Shown piece after piece: positions 44,870 through 52,275 of a stretch of 64,000 bases of DNA (positions within the stretch are counted from its first letter, which is position 1; each line of letters starts with the position of its first letter). The DNA comes from CAVPCY01 sp963702525 (GTDB lineage Bacteria; Actinomycetota; Coriobacteriia; Anaerosomatales; PHET01). The translations under genes were made by a program, and so were the position numbers. Under the pieces are notes generated by a model. It was given only the letters and a program-made list of their open reading frames with translations. It searched no databases and was not told the origin of the DNA. The DNA is taken from NCBI GenBank assembly GCA_963702525.1, contig CAVPCY010000013.1:124001-188000 (forward strand), written 5' to 3'.

Positions 44870-46600
44870 CTAGTTCGCGGACGACAAGCTGACGCTAGCG
44901 GTTGCTCCGGCGGTGATCGTCACCGGCTTCGCAGACGTGGGGTCGTAGCTCGCCTTGGTCGACACGGCGTAGTTGCCCGCGGGGTGCGGTCCGGAGTTCT
45001 TGGTTTGGTTTCTGGCGGTGAACGACAGGGTCGTTCCAAGCTTCACCCACGTGGCACCGACCTGCTGGTAGATGTAGACGGTCTTTGGGTTAGGGCTGGG
45101 ATTCGAGGTGTACTTCACATCCATCCAGCCGTCGGTCAGCTTCGTGATGGCGACCTGCTTTGTGACGGTGCCCCCGTTGGGGATCGTCCCGCTGGCGACT
45201 GAGTCGGGGGTGTAGCCTGTCTTGCTCGCGGTGGCGGTGTACGCGCCGGGCAGCCCGACCGTGAACGTGACGTAGCCGCTAGCGTCGCTCGTGGCTGACG
45301 CGGGTGATACGGAACCGGCCCCGCTGGCTGTGACGGTGGCACCACTGACCGCAGCACCGTTCTGGTCGACGACCTTGACGATGAACTTGGTCGTCTTGAG
45401 CTGCTCGATCGCTACGGTGAGGCTTCCGTCCTCACCGCTGGCGACCGTCTTGCTGTCCGAGCCCGAGAGGTACCCGGACTTCGTCACACTCGCCGTGTAG
45501 GTCCCACCGGCTCCCAGCACGTGTCCGGTCTTGCCATCGGCGCCACTCGTGGCCGATCCGGGTGTTACCGACCCGGGTCCGGTCACGCTGACAGTGGCGC
45601 CGGGAACGATGGCACCGTTCTCATCCACGACGGTCACGAACAGTCGCGCGTACTTGGTGACCGCGACGTTGCTGTAGTAGGTGCCGCCGGCCACAGTCAC
45701 AGCCAGAGTCCCCGAGCCTGTGGAGTAGCCGGAAGGGCCGGTAGACGCGACGGTGTAGGTGCCCTTGCCCAGGTCGTCGAAGCGCGCTCTTCCTTCGTCG
45801 TCGGTGGCGAGCGTCGCGGTGAAGGGCGACTTCGTGAGCTTGACCGAGGCGTTGGCCACCGGATCCCCGAACTGGTCCTTCACGTAGATGATGCCTGTAG
45901 ACGGCTCCTCGGCAGTGACCGTCCATTCGTTGAGCTCGTTTGGCGCGACCGAGGCGCCCGCGATGCTCGCGAGATTGATGAAGTAGCCCGACTTGGTGCA
46001 GGTGATGGTTATGGCGCCCGCCGGCACCTTGCCCCAGTATGCGTATCCGTTCGAGTTGGTCCCCGAACTCGATTGGGCGCCGGAGAGTGGCTTGATCGTT
46101 ACCTGAGCGCCCACGATCGGATCGCCCGTTTCGGCGTCTAGCACGTTCACCTTCACGTCACCTGCGTTGACGATGCTCGATTTGCCGGCGATGTTCGATT
46201 CGATGGTGACGGTTCCTGGTGTGGGCTCGCTCCAAAGGACGGTGATCTTGATGTTCTTGGAGGTCGAGAGCCCGGTATCGAGATCATGGCTCCAGCCGAT
46301 GGTGGTCTGGACTGTGTAGACCCCGTCGGCCTCGGAGTTGGGGATGTCACCGGTGGGATAGCCCGAGACGGTGCCGATATCGTCGTAGTTGAGGTTGCGG
46401 ATCTGCTCGAGGTGTCGATTGGCGACCGAGAGCGCTTGCTCACGTCTGCCGGTTTGGACACTCGAAGCGGCGCCATAGCGCAGGGCACCCATAGCGCCCA
46501 GAGCGACAACTGCCAGCACCGAGGTGGCGATCACCAACTCGATGACCGTGTAACCCGCGTCCCCACCGCGCTTGCGTCCCAAGATGCGGCCCACTTTCAT
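44870..46600 (-). CDS. Type IV prepilin-like protein with C-terminal Ig-like (CarboxypepD_reg/Cna_B-type) stalk repeats
   Basis: About 576 codons, unbroken, from ATG 46600; AAAGG lies 6 bases upstream, and the adjacent ATG 46603 is the alternative. The leader MKVGRILGRKRGGDAG precedes YTVIELVIATSVLAVVALGA, a class III prepilin signal with Glu at position 5, followed by ALSVANRHLEQIRNLNYDDI as in PilV-type pilins. From about residue 160 on come four or five beta-sandwich repeats: VKVNVLDAETGDPIVGAQVT, IIYVKDQFGDPVANASVKLT, LFVTVVDENGAIVPGATVSV and FIVKVVDQNGAAVSGATVTA, each with a GYxxG-type ending. Pilins are normally 150-250 residues, so this one carries an unusual stalk. First gene of the prepilin unit. 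Confidence 0.85.
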   Translation of the reverse strand: MKVGRILGRKRGGDAGYTVIELVIATSVLAVVALGAMGALRYGAASSVQTGRREQALSVANRHLEQIRNLNYDDIGTVSGYPTGDIPNSEADGVYTVQTTIGWSHDLDTGLSTSKNIKITVLWSEPTPGTVTIESNIAGKSSIVNAGDVKVNVLDAETGDPIVGAQVTIKPLSGAQSSSGTNSNGYAYWGKVPAGAITITCTKSGYFINLASIAGASVAPNELNEWTVTAEEPSTGIIYVKDQFGDPVANASVKLTKSPFTATLATDDEGRARFDDLGKGTYTVASTGPSGYSTGSGTLAVTVAGGTYYSNVAVTKYARLFVTVVDENGAIVPGATVSVTGPGSVTPGSATSGADGKTGHVLGAGGTYTASVTKSGYLSGSDSKTVASGEDGSLTVAIEQLKTTKFIVKVVDQNGAAVSGATVTASGAGSVSPASATSDASGYVTFTVGLPGAYTATASKTGYTPDSVASGTIPNGGTVTKQVAITKLTDGWMDVKYTSNPSPNPKTVYIYQQVGATWVKLGTTLSFTARNQTKNSGPHPAGNYAVSTKASYDPTSAKPVTITAGATASVSLSSAN

Positions 46601-47039
46601 CATCCGCCTTTGCCTTGGCGTGCAGGAGTGCTCGCGCTGAAGCGAAGCACACACGCCTATGTCCGGTTATCGGCGCGCCGCGCACCAGTCTTGAGCACCA
46701 GGGCAGTCCCGTTGTGGGACGCGCCCGCCACGTGCGGTGGACCTTCTTGATGGTGCACTGGGCACGCGATTCCACCCTCTCTATCGGCTCGCACGACTGG
46801 GACTATAAGTGCTGTATGGGATGTATGTGCGGCGAATCGCAGTTGCTCCGTGACCCCCATCACACCCAGCGTTGAGCGAGCGGCCGATTCCGTGGGTTGG
46901 CGGATGCGCCGTGGCCGGGTATCGGGACGGTGGACGCGTCCATTCGGCAAGTGACAGGCACGCTCTCTCGCATACGATTCGCACCGCCACCTCCTGCTAT
47001 ATACTCGCGCTAGTAGCGCTCACGACGAGGGAATGGTGC
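46601..47039. other. Divergent intergenic region with a structured leader on the pilin side
   Basis: 439 bases without a convincing gene. On the plus side it holds the promoter of the sugar-phosphate transferase gene. On the minus side a possible -10 (TATAGT, opposite 46802-46807) would give a leader of about 195 bases before the prepilin gene, with several short hairpins (for example GTCCC-loop-GGGAC near 46715-46729 and a CCACCGCACGTGGCGG fold near 46730-46745). I could not match it to a known riboswitch. Confidence 0.4.
46978..47005 (+). promoter_or_regulatory. Sigma-70-type promoter of the wbaP-wecB-galE unit
   Basis: TTCGCA (46978-46983), a 16-base spacer and TATACT (47000-47005). Transcription would start about 28 bases before the ATG at 47040, leaving room for the GAGGGA ribosome site. 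The -35 is weak. Confidence 0.55.
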
Positions 47040-48527
47040 ATGCCTAGCGCGGCCTCTGGTGCTTCGGGGAACACAAGGGTCCGGACGATGCCGCGGGCGC
47101 GGCGTCGGAGGCTCGCGGTGGGCGCTCTCGTCCTCGTCGACGCCTTGGCTATTCTCGGTGCAGCTCTGACGGCGACGTGGCTGTGGTTCGACTCGTTCAC
47201 GGCGCCGGTCAAGCTGGAATCTCCAGACCTGCACATCGAGTTCTGGCAGCTCGCGCTGATCGTCGTGCCGCTTTGGGTCGCCTTGCTTGCTATCACGGGT
47301 CTCTACGACCTCGACAGGGTGTCGTGGGGACTCGGTGAGACGGGCCGGATCGCTCGCGCCCTTTCGATGGGCGTGGTCGTCCTGATCCTGGCGACGTTCG
47401 TGGCGAAGCTGCCGGGCTTGTCGCGTGGCTGGACGCTACTCACGTGGTTACTTGCGATCGTCATGGTGCTCGTGGCGCGAGCAGTCCTGTCGCTCGTGGT
47501 CGCACTGGTCCGGCGTCGCGGCGGCTTGATGAGACCGACGCTTGTCGTGGGTAGCAACGCGGAGTCGGCCGATATCATCCGCGTGCTCAGGCTTAACCCC
47601 GAGACGGGTCTGGTGCCCATCGGCTGCCTGGCGTCGTCTCAGGCCGAGAGGCTCGGCCTCGATTTCTGCTCGGGCGACATTCCTGTGCTCGGAACCGCTC
47701 GGGACGTCGCCGAGATCGTCTCGGCCACGAACGCGGACTGTGTGATCATCGCGTCGACTGCGTTCGATCACGACGTGCTGGGTCGGATCATCGCCGAGCT
47801 CAGGGCCGTGGATGTGGACGTCCACATATCATCGGGTCTCTTCGAGGTGCTCACGAGCCGCGTGGTGGTCAACGAAGTAGCCGGCGTACCGCTGATCACG
47901 GTGAAGGGGATCTCGCTCTCCAAGGGCAACCTCCTGGTCAAGCGTACGTTCGATCTTCTGGTCGCCGGTACGTTCGCGATCCTCGGTATGCCGATCTGGC
48001 TGACTATCGCGCTGTTGATCAAGCTCACGAGCCGTGGGCCGGTCTTCTACGGCCAGCCTCGCGCCGGCACGAGATGGTACGACCTTCCAGATGCTGAAGT
48101 TCCGCTCGATGTACGTGGACTGCGGAGGCTCGGCTTGCCGAACTCTCTGCGCGCCAACGAGGCGTCGGGACCGCTGTTCAAGATGAAGGACGACCCGCGT
48201 GTCACTTCAGTGGGCAGATGGCTGCGCAAGTTCTCGCTCGACGAGTTCCCGCAGCTGATCAACGTGCTCAAGGGCGAGATGTCGCTGGTGGGGCCGCGAC
48301 CGCCGCTCCCACACGAGGTCGAGCTGTACTCGGTGAAGGACTGGCGTCGGCTGGAGGTCGTGCCCGGGATGACGGGTCTGTGGCAGGTCTCGGGACGCAG
48401 CAGCCTGACCTTCGACGAGATGATCGCGCTCGATCTGTTCTACATCGAGAACTGGTCCGTTGGGCTCGACATCACGCTCATGCTCAGAACGATTCCCGCG
48501 GTGCTGTTCGCACGCGGTGCCTACTAG
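47040..48527 (+). CDS. Exopolysaccharide polyprenyl-phosphate sugar-1-phosphate transferase (WbaP/CpsE-like), compensating frameshifts
   Basis: Starts polysaccharide units by moving a sugar-1-phosphate onto undecaprenyl phosphate. ATG 47040 has GAGGGA about 9 bases upstream. The N-terminal four-helix part (LAVGALVLVDALAILGAALT, FWQLALIVVPLWVALLAITG) is followed by a CoA-binding-like domain (TLVVGSNAESADIIRVLRLN), another helix (LVAGTFAILGMPIWLTIALL) and the catalytic domain: GPVFYGQ, ASGPLFKMKDDPRVT, LRKFSLDEFPQLINVLKGEM, SLVGPRPPLP and VVPGMTGLWQVSGRS. Between about 48065 and 48145 the frame is shifted: another frame reads TFQMLKFRSMYVD, the conserved KFRSM segment, so two errors cancel and leave an apparently intact gene with a corrupted patch. 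About 495 codons. Confidence 0.93.
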   Translation: MPSAASGASGNTRVRTMPRARRRRLAVGALVLVDALAILGAALTATWLWFDSFTAPVKLESPDLHIEFWQLALIVVPLWVALLAITGLYDLDRVSWGLGETGRIARALSMGVVVLILATFVAKLPGLSRGWTLLTWLLAIVMVLVARAVLSLVVALVRRRGGLMRPTLVVGSNAESADIIRVLRLNPETGLVPIGCLASSQAERLGLDFCSGDIPVLGTARDVAEIVSATNADCVIIASTAFDHDVLGRIIAELRAVDVDVHISSGLFEVLTSRVVVNEVAGVPLITVKGISLSKGNLLVKRTFDLLVAGTFAILGMPIWLTIALLIKLTSRGPVFYGQPRAGTRWYDLPDAEVPLDVRGLRRLGLPNSLRANEASGPLFKMKDDPRVTSVGRWLRKFSLDEFPQLINVLKGEMSLVGPRPPLPHEVELYSVKDWRRLEVVPGMTGLWQVSGRSSLTFDEMIALDLFYIENWSVGLDITLMLRTIPAVLFARGAY

Positions 48528-48545
48528 AAGCGGCTGGAGGAACCG

Positions 48546-49631
48546 GTGAGACTCATCGTGGTAGTCGGGGCGAGGCCCAACTTCATCAAGGTGGGCCCGC
48601 TGATGCCGGCGTTTGCCGCCGCAGGCGTGGACGCCGGCATCGCGCACACCGGCCAGCACTACGACGCCTCGATGTCCGACGTCTTCTTCCGCGACCTCGA
48701 GCTGCCGGAACCCCGGTGGTTCCTGGGCGTAGGGTCGGGCACGCATGCTGTGCAGACCGGCAAGGCGATGATCGCGCTCGAGGAGCTGCTCACCGCCGAG
48801 AAGCCCGACGCTCTGCTCGTGGTGGGGGACGTGAACTCGACGCTTGCCGGAGCGCTCGCTGCGGTCAAGCTGGGCATCCCGGTGGTGCACCTCGAGGCGG
48901 GGCTGCGCAGTGGCGACATGTCCATGCCCGAGGAGGTCAACAGGCTCGTCACCGATCAGCTCTCGTCGATGCTGCTCACGCCGGTACCCGCTGCCGAGGA
49001 GAACCTGGTCCGCGAGGCGGTGGCTCCCGAACGCATCCATTTCGTGGGCAACGTCATGGCCGAGTCACTGCTTCGCAGTCTCGAGAGGATCGGCGATCGC
49101 GACCCAGCGGGGGCACTCGGCGTGACAGCGGGCGAGTATGCCCTGGTCACGTGCCATCGCCCTGAGAACACCGACCACCCCGAGAGGCTCGGAGCGATCG
49201 CGCGGGCACTGAACGAACTCGATGCTGAGGTGCTGCTGCCCGCGCACCCGCGCACCCGTCCGCTGCTCGAGCAAGCGGGGCTGCGGGACGGTGAGTCCCG
49301 CGTGCGAGTGATCGATCCCGTGGGCTATCTCGACATGCTCGCCCTTCAGCGCGACGCGGCTGTCGTGATCACGGACTCGGGCGGCATGCAGGAAGAGGCG
49401 TGCATGCTTCACACGCCCTGCGTGACGGTGCGCAGGAACACCGAGCGGCAGATCACCGTCGAGCTCGGGGCCAACCGGCTCGTCGAGGCCGATGCCGGGC
49501 AGATCCTCGCCGCTGCCGAAGCGTCTCTGCGATCCGGGCGCGATTGGGAGGTCCCCGAGCGCTGGGACACGCACGTGTCGCAGCGTGTCGTCGATGCGCT
49601 TCTCGGCGGCATAGTGCCGCTGCCTACGTAG
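48546..49631 (+). CDS. wecB: UDP-N-acetylglucosamine 2-epimerase (non-hydrolysing)
   Basis: Converts UDP-GlcNAc to UDP-ManNAc for surface polysaccharide. 361 codons, unbroken, from GTG 48546 with GGAGG 5 bases upstream. Family motifs in order: VVGARPNFIKVGPLMPAF, HTGQHYDASMSDVFF, VVGDVNSTLAGALAA, VVHLEAGLRSGDMSMPEEVN, TCHRPENTD and VITDSGGMQEEACML, including the catalytic Asp, Glu and His positions of the non-hydrolysing class. It sits 18 bases after the sugar-phosphate transferase and 19 before the galE-like gene, so the three form one unit supplying precursor and initiating the polymer assembled by the 13-25 kb locus. Confidence 0.95.
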   Translation: MRLIVVVGARPNFIKVGPLMPAFAAAGVDAGIAHTGQHYDASMSDVFFRDLELPEPRWFLGVGSGTHAVQTGKAMIALEELLTAEKPDALLVVGDVNSTLAGALAAVKLGIPVVHLEAGLRSGDMSMPEEVNRLVTDQLSSMLLTPVPAAEENLVREAVAPERIHFVGNVMAESLLRSLERIGDRDPAGALGVTAGEYALVTCHRPENTDHPERLGAIARALNELDAEVLLPAHPRTRPLLEQAGLRDGESRVRVIDPVGYLDMLALQRDAAVVITDSGGMQEEACMLHTPCVTVRRNTERQITVELGANRLVEADAGQILAAAEASLRSGRDWEVPERWDTHVSQRVVDALLGGIVPLPT

Positions 49632-49650
49632 CTGCCAAGAGGGGAGTGAC

Positions 49651-50628
49651 GTGCGGGTACTGGTCACGGGTGGAGCCGGCTACATAGGATCGATCACGGT
49701 GAGGCTTCTGCTCGAGCGCGGACACCAGGTGGTGGTTCTCGACACGCTCGAGAAGGGGTGGCGGGAGGCCGTCGATCCTCGCGCGGACCTGGTGATCGGG
49801 TCGGTGGGGGACGCGGAGTCGGTGGCGCAGGCGCTGCGCGACTGTGACGGCGTCGTGCACTTGGCCGGCTACATCGAGGTCGCCGAGTCTCAGGCCGACC
49901 CCGACAGGTACTTCCGCAACAACTCCAGAGCACCTCTCACGCTTCTCGAGGGCATGATGGAGCACGACGTGAAGGCGCTCGTCTTCTCGTCGACGGCAGC
50001 GGTGTACGGGGAGCCAGAGTCGATCCCCATCACCGAGGACGCGCCGACCAAACCGCTCAACGCGTACGGGGAGAGCAAGCTCAGGTTCGAGCGGTCTATC
50101 GAGTCGTTTCGGGCGCGTGGCCTGCGGGCGACGGTCTTGCGCTACTTCAACGTCGCGGGTGCGTGGAGGGACGGGACGCTCGGCGAAGCTCACTCTCCCG
50201 AGACCCACATCGTTCCGCGCGTCTTGTGGGCGATGCGGGAGGGTCAGGACCGGTTCGACGTGTTCGGAGGCGACTATCCGACTCGCGACGGTACGTGCGT
50301 GCGCGACTACATTCACGTGCTGGACCTCGCGCAGGCTCACTTGCTCGCGCTGCAGCAGCTCGTTGGTGGGGCACGTGGCGGCGTGTACAACCTCGGGAAC
50401 GGGACTGGCTACACCAACCTTCAGGTGGTTCGGATGTGCGCTCAGATGACCGGCCGAGAGGTCGAGGTTTCCATCGGACCCCGGCGGGCTGGTGATCCTG
50501 CGGTACTTGTAGCCTCGGCGAGCCGAGCCGAGCGCGAACTCGGCTGGAGACGCGAGTACCCGGAGCTGGGGACGATCATCGGCGACGCATGGCGCTGGCA
50601 CCTTGCCCACCCGAATGGGTATCGGTAG
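49651..50628 (+). CDS. galE: UDP-glucose 4-epimerase-like extended SDR
   Basis: Predicted to interconvert UDP-glucose and UDP-galactose (or the GlcNAc/GalNAc pair). 325 codons, unbroken, from GTG 49651 with GAGGGGAG 5 bases upstream. The NAD+ site is VLVTGGAGYIGSITVRLL; DGVVHLAGYIEVAESQADPD, LVFSSTAAVYGEPE (catalytic Ser/Thr region), NAYGESKLRFERS (Tyr-x3-Lys) and ATVLRYFNVAGAWRDGTLGE follow, then CVRDYIHVLDLAQAHLLALQ and GVYNLGNGTGYTNLQVV. These are GalE rather than RmlB or Gne-specific features, though substrate range cannot be fixed. Last gene of the three-gene precursor unit; a palindrome and tRNA-Val follow. Confidence 0.92.
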   Translation: MRVLVTGGAGYIGSITVRLLLERGHQVVVLDTLEKGWREAVDPRADLVIGSVGDAESVAQALRDCDGVVHLAGYIEVAESQADPDRYFRNNSRAPLTLLEGMMEHDVKALVFSSTAAVYGEPESIPITEDAPTKPLNAYGESKLRFERSIESFRARGLRATVLRYFNVAGAWRDGTLGEAHSPETHIVPRVLWAMREGQDRFDVFGGDYPTRDGTCVRDYIHVLDLAQAHLLALQQLVGGARGGVYNLGNGTGYTNLQVVRMCAQMTGREVEVSIGPRRAGDPAVLVASASRAERELGWRREYPELGTIIGDAWRWHLAHPNGYR

Positions 50629-50639
50629 ACTGTGTGCTC

Positions 50640-50655
50640 GCCGCTCGCGAGCGGC
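50640..50655. terminator. Palindrome between galE and tRNA-Val
   Basis: GCCGCTCGCGAGCGGC is a perfect 16-base palindrome lying 12 bases after the galE stop and 5 bases before tRNA-Val. It could end galE transcripts or mark a processing site; there is no T tract. Confidence 0.4.
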
Positions 50656-50660
50656 TCAAC

Positions 50661-50735
50661 GGGCGATTAACTCAGCGGGAGAGTGCCACCTTCACACGGT
50701 GGAAGTCACTGGTTCAAATCCAGTATCGCCCACCA
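50661..50735 (+). tRNA. tRNA-Val (anticodon CAC)
   Basis: The acceptor GGGCGAT pairs with ATCGCCC, followed by A and an encoded CCA. The anticodon stem CCACC/GGTGG encloses TTCACAC with CAC at 50693-50695; the T loop is GTTCAAATCC. 75 bases including CCA. Confidence 0.94.
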
Positions 50736-50748
50736 TTCGATTCTGACG

Positions 50749-50776
50749 AGGCCTCGGCGAAATCGCCGGGGCCTTC
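50749..50776 (+). terminator. Terminator of tRNA-Val
   Basis: AGGCCTCGGCGA pairs with TCGCCGGGGCCTT around a two-base loop, 14 bases past the tRNA, followed by a short T-containing stretch (TTCTGGTT). A near copy occurs at 52110-52135. Confidence 0.75.
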
Positions 50777-50863
50777 TGGTTGCCCACGATGTGCACACAA
50801 CCTGCACAGCGGGCATCATCTCTGGTAGGAGAAGCCAGGGGAGGATAGGCAACCGGGATTTGC

Positions 50864-50880
50864 TGCAGGAGGTACCTGCA
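50864..50880 (+). promoter_or_regulatory. Hairpin that would hide an AGGAGG sequence
   Basis: TGCAGG (50864-50869) pairs with CCTGCA (50875-50880) around AGGTA. The only strong Shine-Dalgarno-like sequence upstream of the PocR gene (AGGAGG) lies in this hairpin, but it is about 38 bases before the preferred start, so its role is unclear. Confidence 0.3.
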
Positions 50881-50910
50881 ATCGGGAAAGTCAGTGGGGG
50901 TGGGGGTTCG

Positions 50911-51930
50911 GTGGAAGAAGCTGTCGAGACAGGGTCGAGTGCGCACGCCGAGGGAGTTTCAGACCCGGTCCGGACACTCGGGTTGAGCCATTTGATCGAT
51001 GTGCCCGCAGTCCAGGCGCTGATGGACGACTTCCATGAGTTGACCGGTCTTCCGATGTCCCTGGTCGATTTGGAGGACAGGGTTCTGGTCGGCGTCGGCT
51101 GGCAAGACGTCTGCACGAAGTTCCATCGAGTGCACCCCGAGACTGCTGCGAACTGCAAAGAGAGCGACCTGGTCCTCACGCAGGGCGTGCAGTATGGGGA
51201 GTTCCGTGCCTACAAGTGCAAGAACGGCATGTGGGACATCGTGACCCCCGTGTTCGTGAGTGACGTTCACGTCGGCAACGTCTTCGCCGGGCAGTTCTTC
51301 TACGACGACGAAGAACCCGACATGGCCCTCTTCGAGAAACAGGCCGAGAGGTACGGTTTCGACCGTGACGAGTACATGCGGGCTGTGCGTGACGTTCCGA
51401 GGCTCTCTCGGGCCAAGGTCGACACGCTGATGCGCTTCTACATACGACTGGCCGAGCAGATAGCGCAGGTGGGCTACTACAACGTCGTTCTCGCGCGGTC
51501 CATCGAGGAGCGCAAGCAGACTGAGACCGCATTGCGTGAGAGCGAGCGCAAGTTTCGCATCGTCGCGGACAACACCTATGACTGGGAGTTCTGGACTGAC
51601 GCGCACCGACGGTTCCTCTACTGCTCGCCATCGTGCAAGCGTGTTACCGGACACGACGCCTCGGAGTTCATCGCGGACGACACGCTCCTGGAGAGGATCA
51701 TCCACCCGGATGATCGGGCTGCGTGGGCGGCGCACAGTGTTGACGGTACGGGCTCTCTCACCTTCCGGGTCATTCGGGCTGACGGAACGGAGCGATGGAT
51801 CGAGCACCTCTGTCAGGAGGTCTTCGCCGAGGATGGGGCCTCGCTAGGCAGGCGGGGCTCCAATCGCGACATCACCGAGCACAAGCGGGATGAGCGGGCG
51901 CTCCGGGAAAGCCTCGAACAACACGGGTGA
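50911..51930 (+). CDS. PocR ligand-sensing domain plus PAS domain protein, no output domain
   Basis: 340 codons from GTG 50911; an in-frame TTG at 50860 is an alternative, and neither has an ideal ribosome site. Residues about 30-185 form a PocR-type sensor: HLIDVPAVQALMDDFHELTG, VGWQDVCTKFHRVHPETAAN, GEFRAYKCKNGMWDIVTPVF and VHVGNVFAGQFFYDDEEPDM, with the Cys and His pattern typical of this ligand-binding domain. A helix (ARSIEERKQTETALRESERK) leads to a PAS fold (FRIVADNTYDWEFWTDAHRR, FLYCSPSCKRVTGHDASEFI) and its PAC end (ADGTERWIEHLC, GSNRDITEHKRDERALRESL). It stops exactly where a second PAS, kinase or GGDEF domain usually begins. I see no downstream continuation in any frame, so it may be a natural short sensor or a truncated one. 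Confidence 0.85.
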   Translation: MEEAVETGSSAHAEGVSDPVRTLGLSHLIDVPAVQALMDDFHELTGLPMSLVDLEDRVLVGVGWQDVCTKFHRVHPETAANCKESDLVLTQGVQYGEFRAYKCKNGMWDIVTPVFVSDVHVGNVFAGQFFYDDEEPDMALFEKQAERYGFDRDEYMRAVRDVPRLSRAKVDTLMRFYIRLAEQIAQVGYYNVVLARSIEERKQTETALRESERKFRIVADNTYDWEFWTDAHRRFLYCSPSCKRVTGHDASEFIADDTLLERIIHPDDRAAWAAHSVDGTGSLTFRVIRADGTERWIEHLCQEVFAEDGASLGRRGSNRDITEHKRDERALRESLEQHG

Positions 51931-52275
51931 GCGATGCCCGGAAGCATTTCCAGCTAGCACGCGGGATGGGTAGGAGTCCCGCTGAGAGATCCGAGCGGGC
52001 GGTAGATCTCTTCGTACGCACGCACTCGATCTTCTGGTGCTAGCGCACCATCAGGTGCTGTCAGTCCGAGTTCGAAGCGCACCACCATGGCCCACCATGA
52101 GAACTCAGGAGGCCTCGGCGGCATCGCCGGGGCCTTTCGCATCTTGCGCCTACGGCTGCCGGATTCTAGTAAGCTCATGTGACGGCGTCGTCGGCCTGAA
52201 GACAACGCGTGCACCGATGGATCGGCTTTGCCTGTCGCTGTGAGGGGTCGGGTATTCAAGAACCGCGGAGGACCT
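51931..52275 (+). other. Intergenic region between the PocR gene and a methyltransferase gene
   Basis: 345 bases with no convincing gene. It holds a tRNA-like patch near 52040-52096 ending GGCCCACCA that I could not fold into a full tRNA, a terminator hairpin at 52110-52135, and about 130 bases of leader before the methyltransferase. Confidence 0.5.
52110..52135 (+). terminator. Intrinsic terminator, near copy of the tRNA-Val terminator
   Basis: AGGCCTCGGCG pairs with CGCCGGGGCCT around GCAT, followed by TTCGCATCTT. It closely resembles 50749-50776, including the preceding CCCACCA. Confidence 0.7.

Noticed and set aside
52040..52099. A tRNA gene (GTTCGAA-like T loop and terminal CCACCA)
   Set aside because: No cloverleaf can be formed: the acceptor and T stems do not pair and the body is too short. 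At most a remnant.
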